Assembly (NCBI GenBank): GCA_029559915.1
Contig: JAKPZU010000329.1
Coordinates: 1-33,381 of the forward strand
Reading direction: 5' to 3'
DNA from: Bacillota bacterium
GTDB taxonomy: Bacteria > Bacillota_I > Bacilli_A > Izemoplasmatales > Hujiaoplasmataceae
Length of the DNA stretch: 33,381 nucleotides
In this document: piece by piece, positions 18,028-26,540 of the stretch
Position numbering within the stretch: the first letter of the stretch is position 1
Layout: each line of letters starts with the position of its first letter
Position numbers and translations under genes: made by a program
The notes under the pieces: model-generated
Databases searched by the model: none
Told to the model about the DNA's origin: nothing
Seen by the model: only the letters and a program-made list of their open reading frames with translations

Positions 18028-18393
18028 ATGGCACGTATCGCAGGAGTAGACATTCCTAGAGAAAAAAGAGTTGTTATCGCTTTAACATACGTATACGGTA
18101 TCGGCAAGACAAGAGCTGAAGAAATCTTAGCTGCTTGCGGTATCTCTGAAGATAAACGCGTTAAAGATTTAACAGATGAAGAAGTAGTAAAAATTCGTCA
18201 AGAAGTACAAAAATTTACCGTTGAAGGTGACTTGAGACGTGATGTCGCTATGAACATCAAACGTTTACAAGAAATCGGTAGCTACCGTGGCTTGAGACAT
18301 CGTAAAGGGTTACCAGTACGCGGTCAAAATACACGCAACAACGCTAGAACTCGTAAGGGTCCTAGAAAAACAGTAGCTAACAAGAAGAAATAA
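18028..18393 (+). CDS. rpsM: 30S ribosomal protein S13
   Basis: Head protein that contacts L5 and tRNA. It has 121 residues, starting [15 protein letters not shown], with [36 protein letters not shown] and the basic tail [17 protein letters not shown] after AGGAGG. First gene of the alpha part; no separate promoter is evident. Confidence 0.99.
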   Translation: MARIAGVDIPREKRVVIALTYVYGIGKTRAEEILAACGISEDKRVKDLTDEEVVKIRQEVQKFTVEGDLRRDVAMNIKRLQEIGSYRGLRHRKGLPVRGQNTRNNARTRKGPRKTVANKKK

Positions 18394-18412
18394 GAAGGGA
18401 GATATGAATTAA

Positions 18413-18799
18413 ATGGCACGTAATATTAAAACTAAACGTCGTGTGAAAAAGAATATTCCGACTGGAATCGCCCATATTCATTCGACTTTCAACAATACAA
18501 TTATCACAATTACCGATCCGAAAGGTAATGCAATATCTTGGAGTTCTTCGGGAGCTATTGGTTATAAGGGTAGCCGTAAATCAACTCCTTTCGCAGCTGG
18601 ATTGGCATCAGAAGCAGCAGCTAAAGCCGCTATGGACAATGGTGTTTTAAGAGTCGAAGTTGAAGTTAAGGGACCAGGACCAGGTAGAGAAGCCGCTATC
18701 AGAAGCTTGCAAGTTGCGGGTTTGGAAATTACAGCAATCAAAGATGTTACACCAGTTCCGCACAACGGATGTCGTCCACCAAAACGACCACGCGGGTAG
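18413..18799 (+). CDS. rpsK: 30S ribosomal protein S11
   Basis: Platform protein near the E-site codon. It has 128 residues, with [42 protein letters not shown] and the [13 protein letters not shown] end, all canonical. AAGGGAG lies 11 bases before the ATG. A nearer ATG at 18404 stops after two codons. Confidence 0.99.
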   Translation: MARNIKTKRRVKKNIPTGIAHIHSTFNNTIITITDPKGNAISWSSSGAIGYKGSRKSTPFAAGLASEAAAKAAMDNGVLRVEVEVKGPGPGREAAIRSLQVAGLEITAIKDVTPVPHNGCRPPKRPRG

Positions 18800-18809
18800 G
18801 AGGTAATTT

Positions 18810-19757
18810 ATGAAGAACTTGAAATTCGAAAAACCAAAGACAGAAACTGTAGAAATCGAAGACAATTATGGTAAATTCGTTATTTCGCCTCTTGAAAGAG
18901 GATACGGTATCACAATAGGTAATTCTTTGAGACGAGTTTTATTGTCTTCATTACCTGGTGCAGCAATCGTTAACGTCAACATTGAAAACGTAGTTCATGA
19001 ATTCACACCAATCGAGGGTGTCGTTGAAGACGTAACTACGATTATTCTCAATCTTAAAGGTGTTATATTATCAATTGACAATGAAGATTCCGATGTGGAA
19101 AAACGTTTGGAATTATCAGTAGAAGGTCCTAGAGACGTTTTCGCTTCCGACATCGTTTGTGATGAAGAAGTCGAAATCATGAATCCAAACCACTACATCT
19201 GCCATATCAACAAAGGCGTTTTAAGAATGCATATGAAGGCGAGACGTGGCAATGGCTATGTTTCTTCCAAGCTTAATGCAGCTTATACCGACGATGTCAA
19301 CGATATCGCAATTGATAGTATCTATACACCGATTACAAGAGCGAACTACACTGTCGAAAAGACCAGAGTCGAAGACTCAGGTGATTACGACAAGTTAATT
19401 ATGGAAGTGTGGACTAACCGTTCAATCAATCCAAAAGACGCTATTGGCACCGCAGCGAAAATGCTGATGGACCACTTACAGACAATCATCGATCTTTCCC
19501 AAGCTAAAGTGGATGACGATTACATGGTTGAAAGAAAGACAGAAGAAACCAATAGAAACCTGGAAAAACCGATTGAAGATCTGGACCTCTCCGTTCGTTC
19601 TTACAACTGCTTGAAGAGAGCTGGCATCAATACTCTTGGCGAACTTATCGAAAAGAGCGAAGAAGACATGATGCGAGTTAGAAACCTAGGTAAAAAATCA
19701 TTGAAAGAAGTTAAGCAAAAGCTTGAAGAGATGAATTTAAGCTTAGCTAAACACTAA
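18810..19757 (+). CDS. rpoA: RNA polymerase alpha subunit
   Basis: Scaffold of RNA polymerase. It has 315 residues: an N-terminal assembly domain (about 1-230) with PLERGYGITIGNSLRRVLLSSLPGAA, an acidic linker, and a C-terminal domain (about 250-315) with LSVRSYNCLKRAGI and VRNLGKKSLKEVK, which binds UP elements and activators. Both domains are complete. ATG after AGGAGG. Confidence 0.99.
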   Translation: MKNLKFEKPKTETVEIEDNYGKFVISPLERGYGITIGNSLRRVLLSSLPGAAIVNVNIENVVHEFTPIEGVVEDVTTIILNLKGVILSIDNEDSDVEKRLELSVEGPRDVFASDIVCDEEVEIMNPNHYICHINKGVLRMHMKARRGNGYVSSKLNAAYTDDVNDIAIDSIYTPITRANYTVEKTRVEDSGDYDKLIMEVWTNRSINPKDAIGTAAKMLMDHLQTIIDLSQAKVDDDYMVERKTEETNRNLEKPIEDLDLSVRSYNCLKRAGINTLGELIEKSEEDMMRVRNLGKKSLKEVKQKLEEMNLSLAKH

Positions 19758-19773
19758 TCGATAGGAGGAAATC

Positions 19774-20130
19774 ATGAGAGGATATACAAAACTTAATCGT
19801 AATAGCGCTAACCGTAAAGCACTTATTCGTGATTTGGCTACACAACTGATTATGCATGGTAAGATTGAAACTTCTGTTGTCAAAGCTAAAGAAATCAGAA
19901 GAACAGTAGAAAAATTGATTACCTTTGCTAAGAAGGGTGACTTAAATTCAGCTAGAATTGCCGAAAGAACTGTTAGAGAACTTAAAATTGACGATCAATA
20001 CGCTTTAGTCAAACTCTTTAAAGAACTTGGACCGAAGTATCAAGATCGCAATGGTGGATATACACGTATTTACAAAATCGGACCACGTCAAGGTGACGCT
20101 TGCCCGATGGCTATTATCGAATTAGTATAA
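19774..20130 (+). CDS. rplQ: 50S ribosomal protein L17
   Basis: Last gene of the supercluster. It has 118 residues, with KLNRNSANRKALIRDLATQLI, HGKIETSVVKAKEIRR and the YTRIYKIGPRQGDACPMAIIEL ending. In B. subtilis the ECF transporter genes follow directly; here two extra genes intervene. A strong terminator is only a few bases downstream. Confidence 0.99.
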   Translation: MRGYTKLNRNSANRKALIRDLATQLIMHGKIETSVVKAKEIRRTVEKLITFAKKGDLNSARIAERTVRELKIDDQYALVKLFKELGPKYQDRNGGYTRIYKIGPRQGDACPMAIIELV

Positions 20131-20138
20131 TAAAAATT

Positions 20139-20173
20139 AAACTCGGAAAAATTTTCTATTTTCGAGTTTTTTT
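20139..20173 (+). terminator. Terminator of the ribosomal supercluster
   Basis: An 11-bp stem (20139-20149 with 20159-20169, one G-U) is followed by a run of T. Confidence 0.88.
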
Positions 20174-20213
20174 ATTTGTCTTAACCAAATTATCCTTATA
20201 TTCCCAACACTTC

Positions 20214-20242
20214 TTATAATTTATGATCAATAATGTTAAAAT
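20214..20242 (+). promoter_or_regulatory. Candidate promoter before the 111-residue gene
   Basis: Extended -10 TGTTAAAAT (20234-20242) with TTATAA 17 bases upstream (20214-20219). An alternative -10, TATAAT at 20215-20220, lacks a good -35. Confidence 0.4.
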
Positions 20243-20272
20243 AGTAATATGAATAAGAGTAGGTGATTAGAT

Positions 20273-20608
20273 ATGAAACTAAGATTTCAAAGAGTCAAGA
20301 GTTTTATCGGCTTTTCTCTATCAATGAAAATTATCATCGATGGCGAATTGGTTTATAAACTTAAAAACGGCGAAGTATTTGAATATGAAAAAGATAAGAT
20401 AGATTCTCTTTTAATCAAGACACATCGTTTCATTTTCGACCTGGAAATACCTCTTGACCTAATTGAAGAAAACGCTGATATTTTATTGGATTACCAACTG
20501 GGATTATGCAGAAATATCACTCAAGCTATAGTCTCTGAAAACGGCAGATTGATTGGCGTATATCCTAAAAAAAATATCATTGAAGAAAAACAAAAGAAGG
20601 ATTTATAG
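20273..20608 (+). CDS. Hypothetical protein (111 aa), beta-rich
   Basis: I do not recognise this protein. It is 111 residues, soluble, without signal peptide or membrane helix. The pattern of alternating hydrophobic residues (FSLSMKIIIDGELVYKL, then GEVFEYEKDKIDSLLIK) suggests a small beta-sandwich, with a charged tail (EEKQKKD). ATG follows GTAGGTGA. The next gene begins one base after its stop, so the two are translated together. This pair lies between the ribosomal cluster and the ECF genes, where Bacillus has nothing. Confidence 0.8.
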   Translation: MKLRFQRVKSFIGFSLSMKIIIDGELVYKLKNGEVFEYEKDKIDSLLIKTHRFIFDLEIPLDLIEENADILLDYQLGLCRNITQAIVSENGRLIGVYPKKNIIEEKQKKDL

Positions 20609-21328
20609 ATGGATAAGGAAAAAGAATTTTTAAAAGTTTTTAATGATTTGGAACAATATTTGCGTGTCACCTATTCCAAAGGCGACTATTCTTACACGGG
20701 TTTTGTGACAAAACTTTATCAAATAAAAAAATCTCGGGAAAATTACATCATCAATAACAATCAAAATTTTGAATTGATTAAACAAGCCGCTCAGATGCGA
20801 AATATCATCTCGCATAACAATGATGTTTTGGTCCCTAGCGATAATTTTCTGAATGATTTTAAGACGGTAGTACAGAAAATCACCAGACCCTTGACCGTAA
20901 GACAAATAATGACCAGATATGACGATTTGAAAACTTGCCGATTGACAGATACCATTGGCGATGTAGTCGATTTGTTGAAAACATCAGGTTTTTCAACCAT
21001 ACCGGTGATTGAAAAGGGAGAGCTTATCGGCATTTTCACTGAAAAATCACTTTACGATTATTTCTCCCTTCGTCAAGCAAAAACTATTACCAAAGCCATG
21101 TTGATGAAAGATATCATTGAAGCTATCGACCTCAATAACCATCCAAGAAAATATTATGATTTTATCAGTGTCAACACCAACATCTATGACGCTTATGCCA
21201 TGTTCAACAAGGATATCAAGCAAAGACGGGAAATGTTATTACTGCTGGTAACGGAAAACGGCAAAGAGGGAGAACACCTATTAGGTATTGTAGCTTTGAG
21301 AGATTTGGAAAATCATTTAATAAATTAG
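20609..21328 (+). CDS. HEPN-like / tandem CBS domain protein
   Basis: It has 239 residues. Residues 1-92 are helical and contain RNIISH (Arg64 to His69), fitting the R-X4-H pattern of HEPN-type domains. Residues 95-150 form one CBS domain (VRQIMTR, TIGDVVDLLKTSGFSTIPVIE, LIGIFTE), and 160-236 a second (MLMKDIIEAI ... LGIVALRDLENHLI). CBS pairs usually sense adenine nucleotides. The target is unknown; an ATP/AMP-sensitive regulator, or an RNase if the HEPN site is real, are possibilities. Start: ATG, AGAAGGA 8 bases before, directly after the stop of the 111-residue gene. Confidence 0.8.
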   Translation: MDKEKEFLKVFNDLEQYLRVTYSKGDYSYTGFVTKLYQIKKSRENYIINNNQNFELIKQAAQMRNIISHNNDVLVPSDNFLNDFKTVVQKITRPLTVRQIMTRYDDLKTCRLTDTIGDVVDLLKTSGFSTIPVIEKGELIGIFTEKSLYDYFSLRQAKTITKAMLMKDIIEAIDLNNHPRKYYDFISVNTNIYDAYAMFNKDIKQRREMLLLLVTENGKEGEHLLGIVALRDLENHLIN

Positions 21329-21354
21329 GAAATAAGGAAATTTTTTGGTATAAT
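21325..21354 (+). promoter_or_regulatory. Promoter of the ECF transporter operon
   Basis: Extended -10 TGGTATAAT (21346-21354), a perfect -10 hexamer, with a weak -35 (TTAGGA, 21325-21330). The start site near 21361 leaves a 5' UTR of only about 16 nt. Confidence 0.6.
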
Positions 21355-21376
21355 ATTTATTTGGACGGTGAGTTAA

Positions 21377-22180
21377 ATGAGCTACATAGAAATTAAAAAT
21401 CTAACTTTCTCCTATAACGAAAAAACCAATGTTCTTGAGGATGTAAATCTAGAAATAAACAAGGGCGAATGGATTGCGGTTTTAGGTCATAATGGTAGTG
21501 GAAAGTCTACTTTGGCAAAGACCTTGGTGGGTTTATTGGAACCGCAAAAAGGAGAAATCAGCATTGATGGTTTAATCATGAATGATGAATTCGCATATGA
21601 AATAAGAAAAAAAATCGGTATTGTTTTTCAAAATCCAGATAATCAATTTGTGGGTGTGACAGTGAGAGATGATATCGCTTTTGGTATGGAAAATTTATGT
21701 GTACCACGGGAAGAAATGTTGGAAAAGATAGGTTTTTACGCAGAAAAAGTAAATATGCTCAAATTCTTGGACAGCGAACCAGCCAATCTCTCCGGTGGTC
21801 AAAAACAAAGAGTTGCCATTGCCGGAATCTTGGCAATGCAGTCTGACATCATCATTTTTGATGAAGCAACCTCGATGCTTGACCCATTTTCGCGCGAAGA
21901 GCTGATTAAATACATAAAAACTTTACATCAAGATGGGTTGACGATAATCATGATTACTCATGATATCAACGAAGCCTTGTTGGCCGATCGAATCTTGGTG
22001 ATGAATAAAGGTAAGGTTTATGCTTTTGAGGACACCGAAGAAATCATGAAGAAAAAATCAATTTTTACAGACAGTCATTTGGAATTACCCGTCTCACTTG
22101 ATTTGGCCAATGCCTTGACAGAGACTCAAGAATATAAAGAAATTAGGGAAAAACTATGGGAATACGCTTTAATGAAGTAA
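21377..22180 (+). CDS. ecfA1: ECF transporter ATPase EcfA1
   Basis: One of two ATPases energising an energy-coupling-factor importer for vitamins or metal ions. It has 267 residues: Walker A GHNGSGKST (36-44), Q-loop region QNPDNQFVG typical of EcfA, signature LSGGQKQR, and Walker B IIIFDEATSMLD with the catalytic Glu. THD supplies the switch His. The 3' end overlaps ecfA2 by 25 bases in another frame. No substrate-binding S component is nearby, so this is probably a shared (group II) module serving S proteins elsewhere. Confidence 0.95.
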   Translation: MSYIEIKNLTFSYNEKTNVLEDVNLEINKGEWIAVLGHNGSGKSTLAKTLVGLLEPQKGEISIDGLIMNDEFAYEIRKKIGIVFQNPDNQFVGVTVRDDIAFGMENLCVPREEMLEKIGFYAEKVNMLKFLDSEPANLSGGQKQRVAIAGILAMQSDIIIFDEATSMLDPFSREELIKYIKTLHQDGLTIIMITHDINEALLADRILVMNKGKVYAFEDTEEIMKKKSIFTDSHLELPVSLDLANALTETQEYKEIREKLWEYALMK

Positions 22181-23016
22181 GTTACGGGTATTCCTCTTTT
22201 GCCCAAGGATTATATACGGCAATCAAGGATATAAATCTCGAAATTACGGAAAAAAATGAATTTATTGCCCTGGTTGGGCATACTGGCTCAGGGAAGTCCA
22301 CCTTAGCAAAACATATGAATGCTTTGATTTTCCCAACTTCAGGAACACTGGAAATTTTTGGGCATACCATCACCAATAAACGCAATAAAAAAATCAAATA
22401 TAACGACATTCGCAAAAAAGTCGGATTAGTCTTTCAATTTCCTGAATATCAATTATTTGAAGAAACGGTCGAAAAGGACATTATGTTTGGACCGATGAAT
22501 TTCCAGATTACCAAAGAAGAAGCTAAAAAATTAGCTAAACAATCCCTAAAATTAGTCGGATTGGACGACAGCTACTTATCAAGAAATCCCTATAATTTAT
22601 CAGGAGGAGAAAAGAAAAGAGTCTCTATTGCCGGAATTTTAGCCATGGATCCGGATATATTGGTTCTTGATGAGCCGACTTCAGGTTTGGATCCTGCGGG
22701 AAAAAGAATTTTAATGGATTTATTTAAAAATATTAACGAAACGACAGGTAAAACTATTATCATCATCACTCATGACATGGATTTAGTTTATCAATACTTT
22801 AATCGGGTTTTGGTGATGAATGACGGGCATTTGATGTTTGACGGTAAAACAGAAGCATTATTCCAAAAGGAAGATGTGACTGATTATCATTTGGATTACC
22901 CAAATACCATCAAGGTTTTAAAATATCTCAATCAAGAACTCAATCTTAACATGAATGTTTTCCAGAAAACCACCGCCGAAGCTCTTGCGGAAATCAAAAG
23001 GGCGGTGAAATTATGA
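22156..23016 (+). CDS. ecfA2: ECF transporter ATPase EcfA2
   Basis: Second ATPase of the ECF module. It has 286 residues: IRFNEVSYGYS start, Walker A GHTGSGKST, QFPEYQLFEETV (the EcfA2-type Q-loop), signature LSGGEKKRV and Walker B LVLDEPTSGLDP. It begins inside ecfA1 (25-base overlap) and its TGA overlaps the ecfT ATG as ATGA, so all three subunits are likely made together. Sequence differences from EcfA1 support a heterodimer rather than a recent duplication. Confidence 0.96.
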   Translation: MGIRFNEVSYGYSSFAQGLYTAIKDINLEITEKNEFIALVGHTGSGKSTLAKHMNALIFPTSGTLEIFGHTITNKRNKKIKYNDIRKKVGLVFQFPEYQLFEETVEKDIMFGPMNFQITKEEAKKLAKQSLKLVGLDDSYLSRNPYNLSGGEKKRVSIAGILAMDPDILVLDEPTSGLDPAGKRILMDLFKNINETTGKTIIIITHDMDLVYQYFNRVLVMNDGHLMFDGKTEALFQKEDVTDYHLDYPNTIKVLKYLNQELNLNMNVFQKTTAEALAEIKRAVKL

Positions 23017-23978
23017 AAAGTATAATCATCGGCCAATACATACCAGGTAAAGGTTTATTTTACCGATTGGATCCTAGAACAAAAATCATCGCCGTATTAT
23101 TGATCATGATCAGTGTTTTCCTGTTAGAAACAATCGAACAATTGCTGATTGGGCTTGCGACTGCCATTGTCTTGTTATTGATTGGAAAAATATCAATCTT
23201 AAAAGTTATCAAGGGTTTGAAACCGATTATGATACTTTTGATTTTCACCTTCATTTTTCAGATCATCTTGAACCGTGAAGGTGAAGCGATTGTTTCCCAA
23301 CAAATGTATTTTACAGTATATACATTGTTGTTCTTGATCTTGGCATTCATAGTTTGGCGATTAATAGCCAAACTTATCAGATATCGTTTTACCTTGTTTT
23401 TCTTGTTTGCTGCAGGTGTATTCTTGATACTTTCATATGTTGATTTTGGCGCAAACATAGCCAATCCTTTTACTTTCAACATCTATCGAGCCGGTTTGGA
23501 AATGTCATTTTTCGTAGTTGTAAGACTGCTTATCATCATCACTTTGTCAACTGTATTGACGTTGACCACCAAACCAACCGATTTAACTCAAGGTTTGGAA
23601 AAATTGATGCACCCAATGAAAAAGATTGGTTTTGATTCTGAAAGTTTTGCCTTGATTATCTCAATCAGTTTACGTTATATTCCGACCATCTTTGATGAAG
23701 CCAATAAAATTATGTTGGCTCAAGCATCAAGAGGTGCTGATTTTTCAGAAGGAAAATTGAAAGACAAACTGAGACAAGTCATCTCGCTTTTAGTACCAAT
23801 GTTCATCATCGCCTTCATGCGCAGTGAAGAATTGGCTAATGCTATGGAATCCCGCAATTTTGTTCCAGGAGAAAAAAGAACAAGAATCAATGAACTCTAC
23901 TTTTCACATGGCGATATCATTGCCACGATTTTCAGTTTTCTGATTTTAGCGCTGGCAATTGTATTGAAGGTGATTTAA
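23013..23978 (+). CDS. ecfT: ECF transporter transmembrane subunit EcfT, with extra membrane segments
   Basis: Links the ATPases to the S component. At 321 residues it is about 55 longer than typical EcfT. The excess lies at about 92-152, between LNREGE and the conserved FNIYRAGLEMS, and contains two additional hydrophobic segments (about 102-121 and 127-143). The coupling motifs normally read ARG; here the first is ASRGADF (238-244) and the second ESRN (279-282), keeping both Arg but losing Ala and Gly. The rest (LTLTTKPTDLTQGLE, SLRYIPTIFDEA) is canonical. ATGA overlap with ecfA2. Confidence 0.94.
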   Translation: MKSIIIGQYIPGKGLFYRLDPRTKIIAVLLIMISVFLLETIEQLLIGLATAIVLLLIGKISILKVIKGLKPIMILLIFTFIFQIILNREGEAIVSQQMYFTVYTLLFLILAFIVWRLIAKLIRYRFTLFFLFAAGVFLILSYVDFGANIANPFTFNIYRAGLEMSFFVVVRLLIIITLSTVLTLTTKPTDLTQGLEKLMHPMKKIGFDSESFALIISISLRYIPTIFDEANKIMLAQASRGADFSEGKLKDKLRQVISLLVPMFIIAFMRSEELANAMESRNFVPGEKRTRINELYFSHGDIIATIFSFLILALAIVLKVI

Positions 23979-24935
23979 ATGCTTGAGAGACTTCATCCAT
24001 CAGTAGCTTTGAAAGTTGATGATTTGATAATATTGGACCATGATGAAGTTAAAAAATTTTTATCAGAGAATCAAAAACTTATTAAAGACATCACCTTTAC
24101 TGATCATCACTTTTTCCACATGAATTATGGTTATAATTCTTTAGGTAATCCCATCAAGATTTCCTACAAGGACAATCTTATTCAAAGAATTATCATCAAA
24201 ACGAGAGATTACCCTGAAAAACGTTTGAAATTGGTAATTGCCTACGATGGATCAAATTATCATGGCTGGCAAATTCAAGATGACCTCTCCACCATCCAAG
24301 GCATCCTTTCCCAAAAAATATCTGAGGTCAATAACAAGCCAATCTTGATTCAAGGAGCTTCTCGAACCGACGCTCAAGTTCATGCCAATCAACAAGTAGT
24401 CCATTTTGATGATGAATCAAACCTTACCGAAACTGAATGGTTAAGATATTTAAATCATCAATTACCAGAAGACATTCTTGTGGAATCAGTGGAAAAAATG
24501 CATCCGCTCTTCCACAGCCGATATGACGTTTACGAAAAAGAGTATGTTTACCAAATCAAACTCGGAGATAAGAGTCCCTTTCTAATCAATTATTCATGGA
24601 ACCAAGAATATCTTGATTTCATTAAGCTTGACGATCAATTGAAAAAAACTGTCGGAACCTATGACTTCACCTCTTTTGCCAAAGGCACAAAAGGTGATAA
24701 TACAAGAACCATTTATCAAGCCGGCTACAAAATCCATGACGATATGTTGAAGATTTACATTTCCGGAAATGGCTTTTTACGTTATATGGTCAGACTCATT
24801 ATCATGCATGTCATTAAATACGCCACAAATAAAACGGATATCGATATATTGGATGTCATCAAAGAAAAGTCAAGGAAGCACACAAAAGAAATAGCCCCGG
24901 CTCAAGGTCTATATCTAAACAAAATAAACTATTAA
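23979..24935 (+). CDS. truA: tRNA pseudouridine synthase A with N-terminal extension
   Basis: Makes pseudouridine at positions 38-40 of tRNA anticodon stems. It has 318 residues, of which the TruA fold starts only at about 83 (RLKLVIAYDGSNYHGWQIQ). Catalytic Asp131 is in GASRTDAQVHA, where most enzymes have GRTDAGVHA: Gly before Arg is Ser and Gly after Ala is Gln. FTSFAKG and FLRYMVRLI are conserved. The 82-residue extension is charged, matches nothing I know, and is supported by an ATG with AAGGTGA directly after the ecfT stop. No ATG with a ribosome-binding site occurs at the usual start. Confidence 0.93.
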   Translation: MLERLHPSVALKVDDLIILDHDEVKKFLSENQKLIKDITFTDHHFFHMNYGYNSLGNPIKISYKDNLIQRIIIKTRDYPEKRLKLVIAYDGSNYHGWQIQDDLSTIQGILSQKISEVNNKPILIQGASRTDAQVHANQQVVHFDDESNLTETEWLRYLNHQLPEDILVESVEKMHPLFHSRYDVYEKEYVYQIKLGDKSPFLINYSWNQEYLDFIKLDDQLKKTVGTYDFTSFAKGTKGDNTRTIYQAGYKIHDDMLKIYISGNGFLRYMVRLIIMHVIKYATNKTDIDILDVIKEKSRKHTKEIAPAQGLYLNKINY

Positions 24936-24975
24936 AAAAGGCCTAAACATCATCTGTTTAAGCCTTATTTTTTAT
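24932..24975. terminator. Bidirectional terminator between truA and the metal transporter
   Basis: A 12-position stem (24938-24949 with 24955-24966, one C/A mismatch) is flanked by A-rich sequence on the left and T-rich sequence on the right, so it can stop transcription from both convergent operons. Confidence 0.88.
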
Positions 24976-25844
24976 TGAATTTTATCCATTTTGGCAATTC
25001 TGGATTTAAGCACTATTTTCTTAATTACCGCAACGAACAATAGAATGATGATGTTGATGGAGACGATGGCTGCCCCGCTTGGAATATTCAGCGAATAAGC
25101 CAACCATAATCCGAAAAATACTGATAGTTCCGAGAAAATGATGGAAATGATCAAGGTCGATTTATAGGACCAACCCAACTTCATCCCCGCAGCTACCGGA
25201 ATGACCATCATTGACGATATCAACAATACCCCCGCTGATTCCAAAAGTACTGAAACAACGATTGAAAGCATAATGATAAATACAATTTGGAAGAGATTGA
25301 CATTGATGCCAAGAAACTTAGCACTTGACTCATCAAAACTGACCGACAAGATCTGTTTACCAAACAAGATAAACAGGATTGCGACTATCAATGCTGTTAT
25401 CAGAATCAAGACGATGTAGTAATTGGTAACAGTCAAGATTGATCCAAACAGATAGTTGTAAAGCGAACCAGTTTTCTTGGATAGCGAGAAGAAGATAGCG
25501 CTTAATGCCGCTCCCAAGCTAATGACGATGACCATCGATATTTCCTGAAAGTTATTATAAGACCTTCTGAACATTTCAATTAACAAACCACCGATTATGG
25601 AAAATATGATTCCCAGATAAAGCGGTCTTTCAAAGAAAGTGACAATGCCGATTGATGAAAGAAATAAACTGACCGAGATACCGACAAGTGAGAAGTGGCC
25701 CAAGGTATCGGCAATGAATGACAATCTTCTAACAACAACAAATGTTCCTAAAAGCGGAGCCAATACCCCTAGCATTATACCTGCGATCAATGCCCTGAGC
25801 ATGAAATCCTGTTGGAAGAGATCGGTGATAAAAGATAAAAACAT
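24972..25844 (-). CDS. znuB: Metal ABC transporter permease (ABC-3 family, Zn/Mn)
   Basis: Membrane subunit of a zinc or manganese importer. It has 290 residues from the ATG at 25844, which follows GAGGGGGTG; an in-frame ATG 42 bases upstream lies within the preceding gene and has no such site. Many hydrophobic helices, the family segment GTFVVVRRLSFIADTLGH near the N-terminus, and the SSMMVIPVAAGMKLGWSYK loop that docks the ATPase are seen. It starts one base after the znuC stop. The actual metal cannot be told from sequence, and the symbol is by family only. No binding protein is adjacent. Confidence 0.88.
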   Translation of the reverse strand: MFLSFITDLFQQDFMLRALIAGIMLGVLAPLLGTFVVVRRLSFIADTLGHFSLVGISVSLFLSSIGIVTFFERPLYLGIIFSIIGGLLIEMFRRSYNNFQEISMVIVISLGAALSAIFFSLSKKTGSLYNYLFGSILTVTNYYIVLILITALIVAILFILFGKQILSVSFDESSAKFLGINVNLFQIVFIIMLSIVVSVLLESAGVLLISSMMVIPVAAGMKLGWSYKSTLIISIIFSELSVFFGLWLAYSLNIPSGAAIVSINIIILLFVAVIKKIVLKSRIAKMDKIQ

Positions 25845-25845
25845 C

Positions 25846-26514
25846 TTATAACACCCCCTCTTTAACTTCCACGCCGCGTTCTTCAAAGCTAGTGGTCAAA
25901 TCACCGTACATTGAAAGCAAATGGGTATAATTCAATTCTTCAATGTCATCATTATGGGTAATCAAAATGATAGTTAACCCAGCTTGATGCAATTCTTCAA
26001 TGGTGTTATAAAAAAAGATTTTATTTTGCTTGTCAATTGAAGCTGTTGGTTCATCCAAAATTAAAACTTCAGGATTATTGAGCATCGCCCTAACGATGAA
26101 GACTCTTTGGAGTTGTCCACCGGAAAGCGAGTTGATGTTTTGATTGATGATATCAAAGATACCCATTTTTTCCAATAATTTGAGACGGTTGGATTCATTG
26201 GTTTTTTTAAGAGAAGATATTTGTAACAATTCACCGACCGTAATCGGAAATTCATAGTTGAAATCATCAAAACTTTGACTTACATAACCGAACCTCGTCC
26301 AGGATTTAAATGCTGTAATATCAACTTTGTCATAGAAAATCATACCAGCTTTAACTTGATTGAAGCCCAATAAACATTTGATGAAAGTCGATTTTCCAGA
26401 CCCGTTTTTACCTCTTATGACTAAATAATCTCCGCTATTCAAAGTCAGAGACAGATTGGAAATGATTGTTTTAGCACCATAGGCAAAGGATAAATTGTTG
26501 ATATTAATCTGCAT
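25846..26514 (-). CDS. znuC: Metal ABC transporter ATPase (Zn/Mn type)
   Basis: Cytoplasmic ATPase of the same importer. Start taken at the ATG at 26514 (MQININNLSFAYGAK), 11 bases after GAGGACGG; the frame extends 12 codons further, but across the promoter. It has 222 residues: Walker A GKNGSGKST, Q-loop YVSQSF, signature LSGGQLQRV, Walker B LILDEPTASID and switch His in THND. First gene of a two-gene operon, divergent from tmk. Confidence 0.9.
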   Translation of the reverse strand: MQININNLSFAYGAKTIISNLSLTLNSGDYLVIRGKNGSGKSTFIKCLLGFNQVKAGMIFYDKVDITAFKSWTRFGYVSQSFDDFNYEFPITVGELLQISSLKKTNESNRLKLLEKMGIFDIINQNINSLSGGQLQRVFIVRAMLNNPEVLILDEPTASIDKQNKIFFYNTIEELHQAGLTIILITHNDDIEELNYTHLLSMYGDLTTSFEERGVEVKEGVL

Positions 26515-26540
26515 AGTCTTTTTAACCGTCCTCTTGATAT

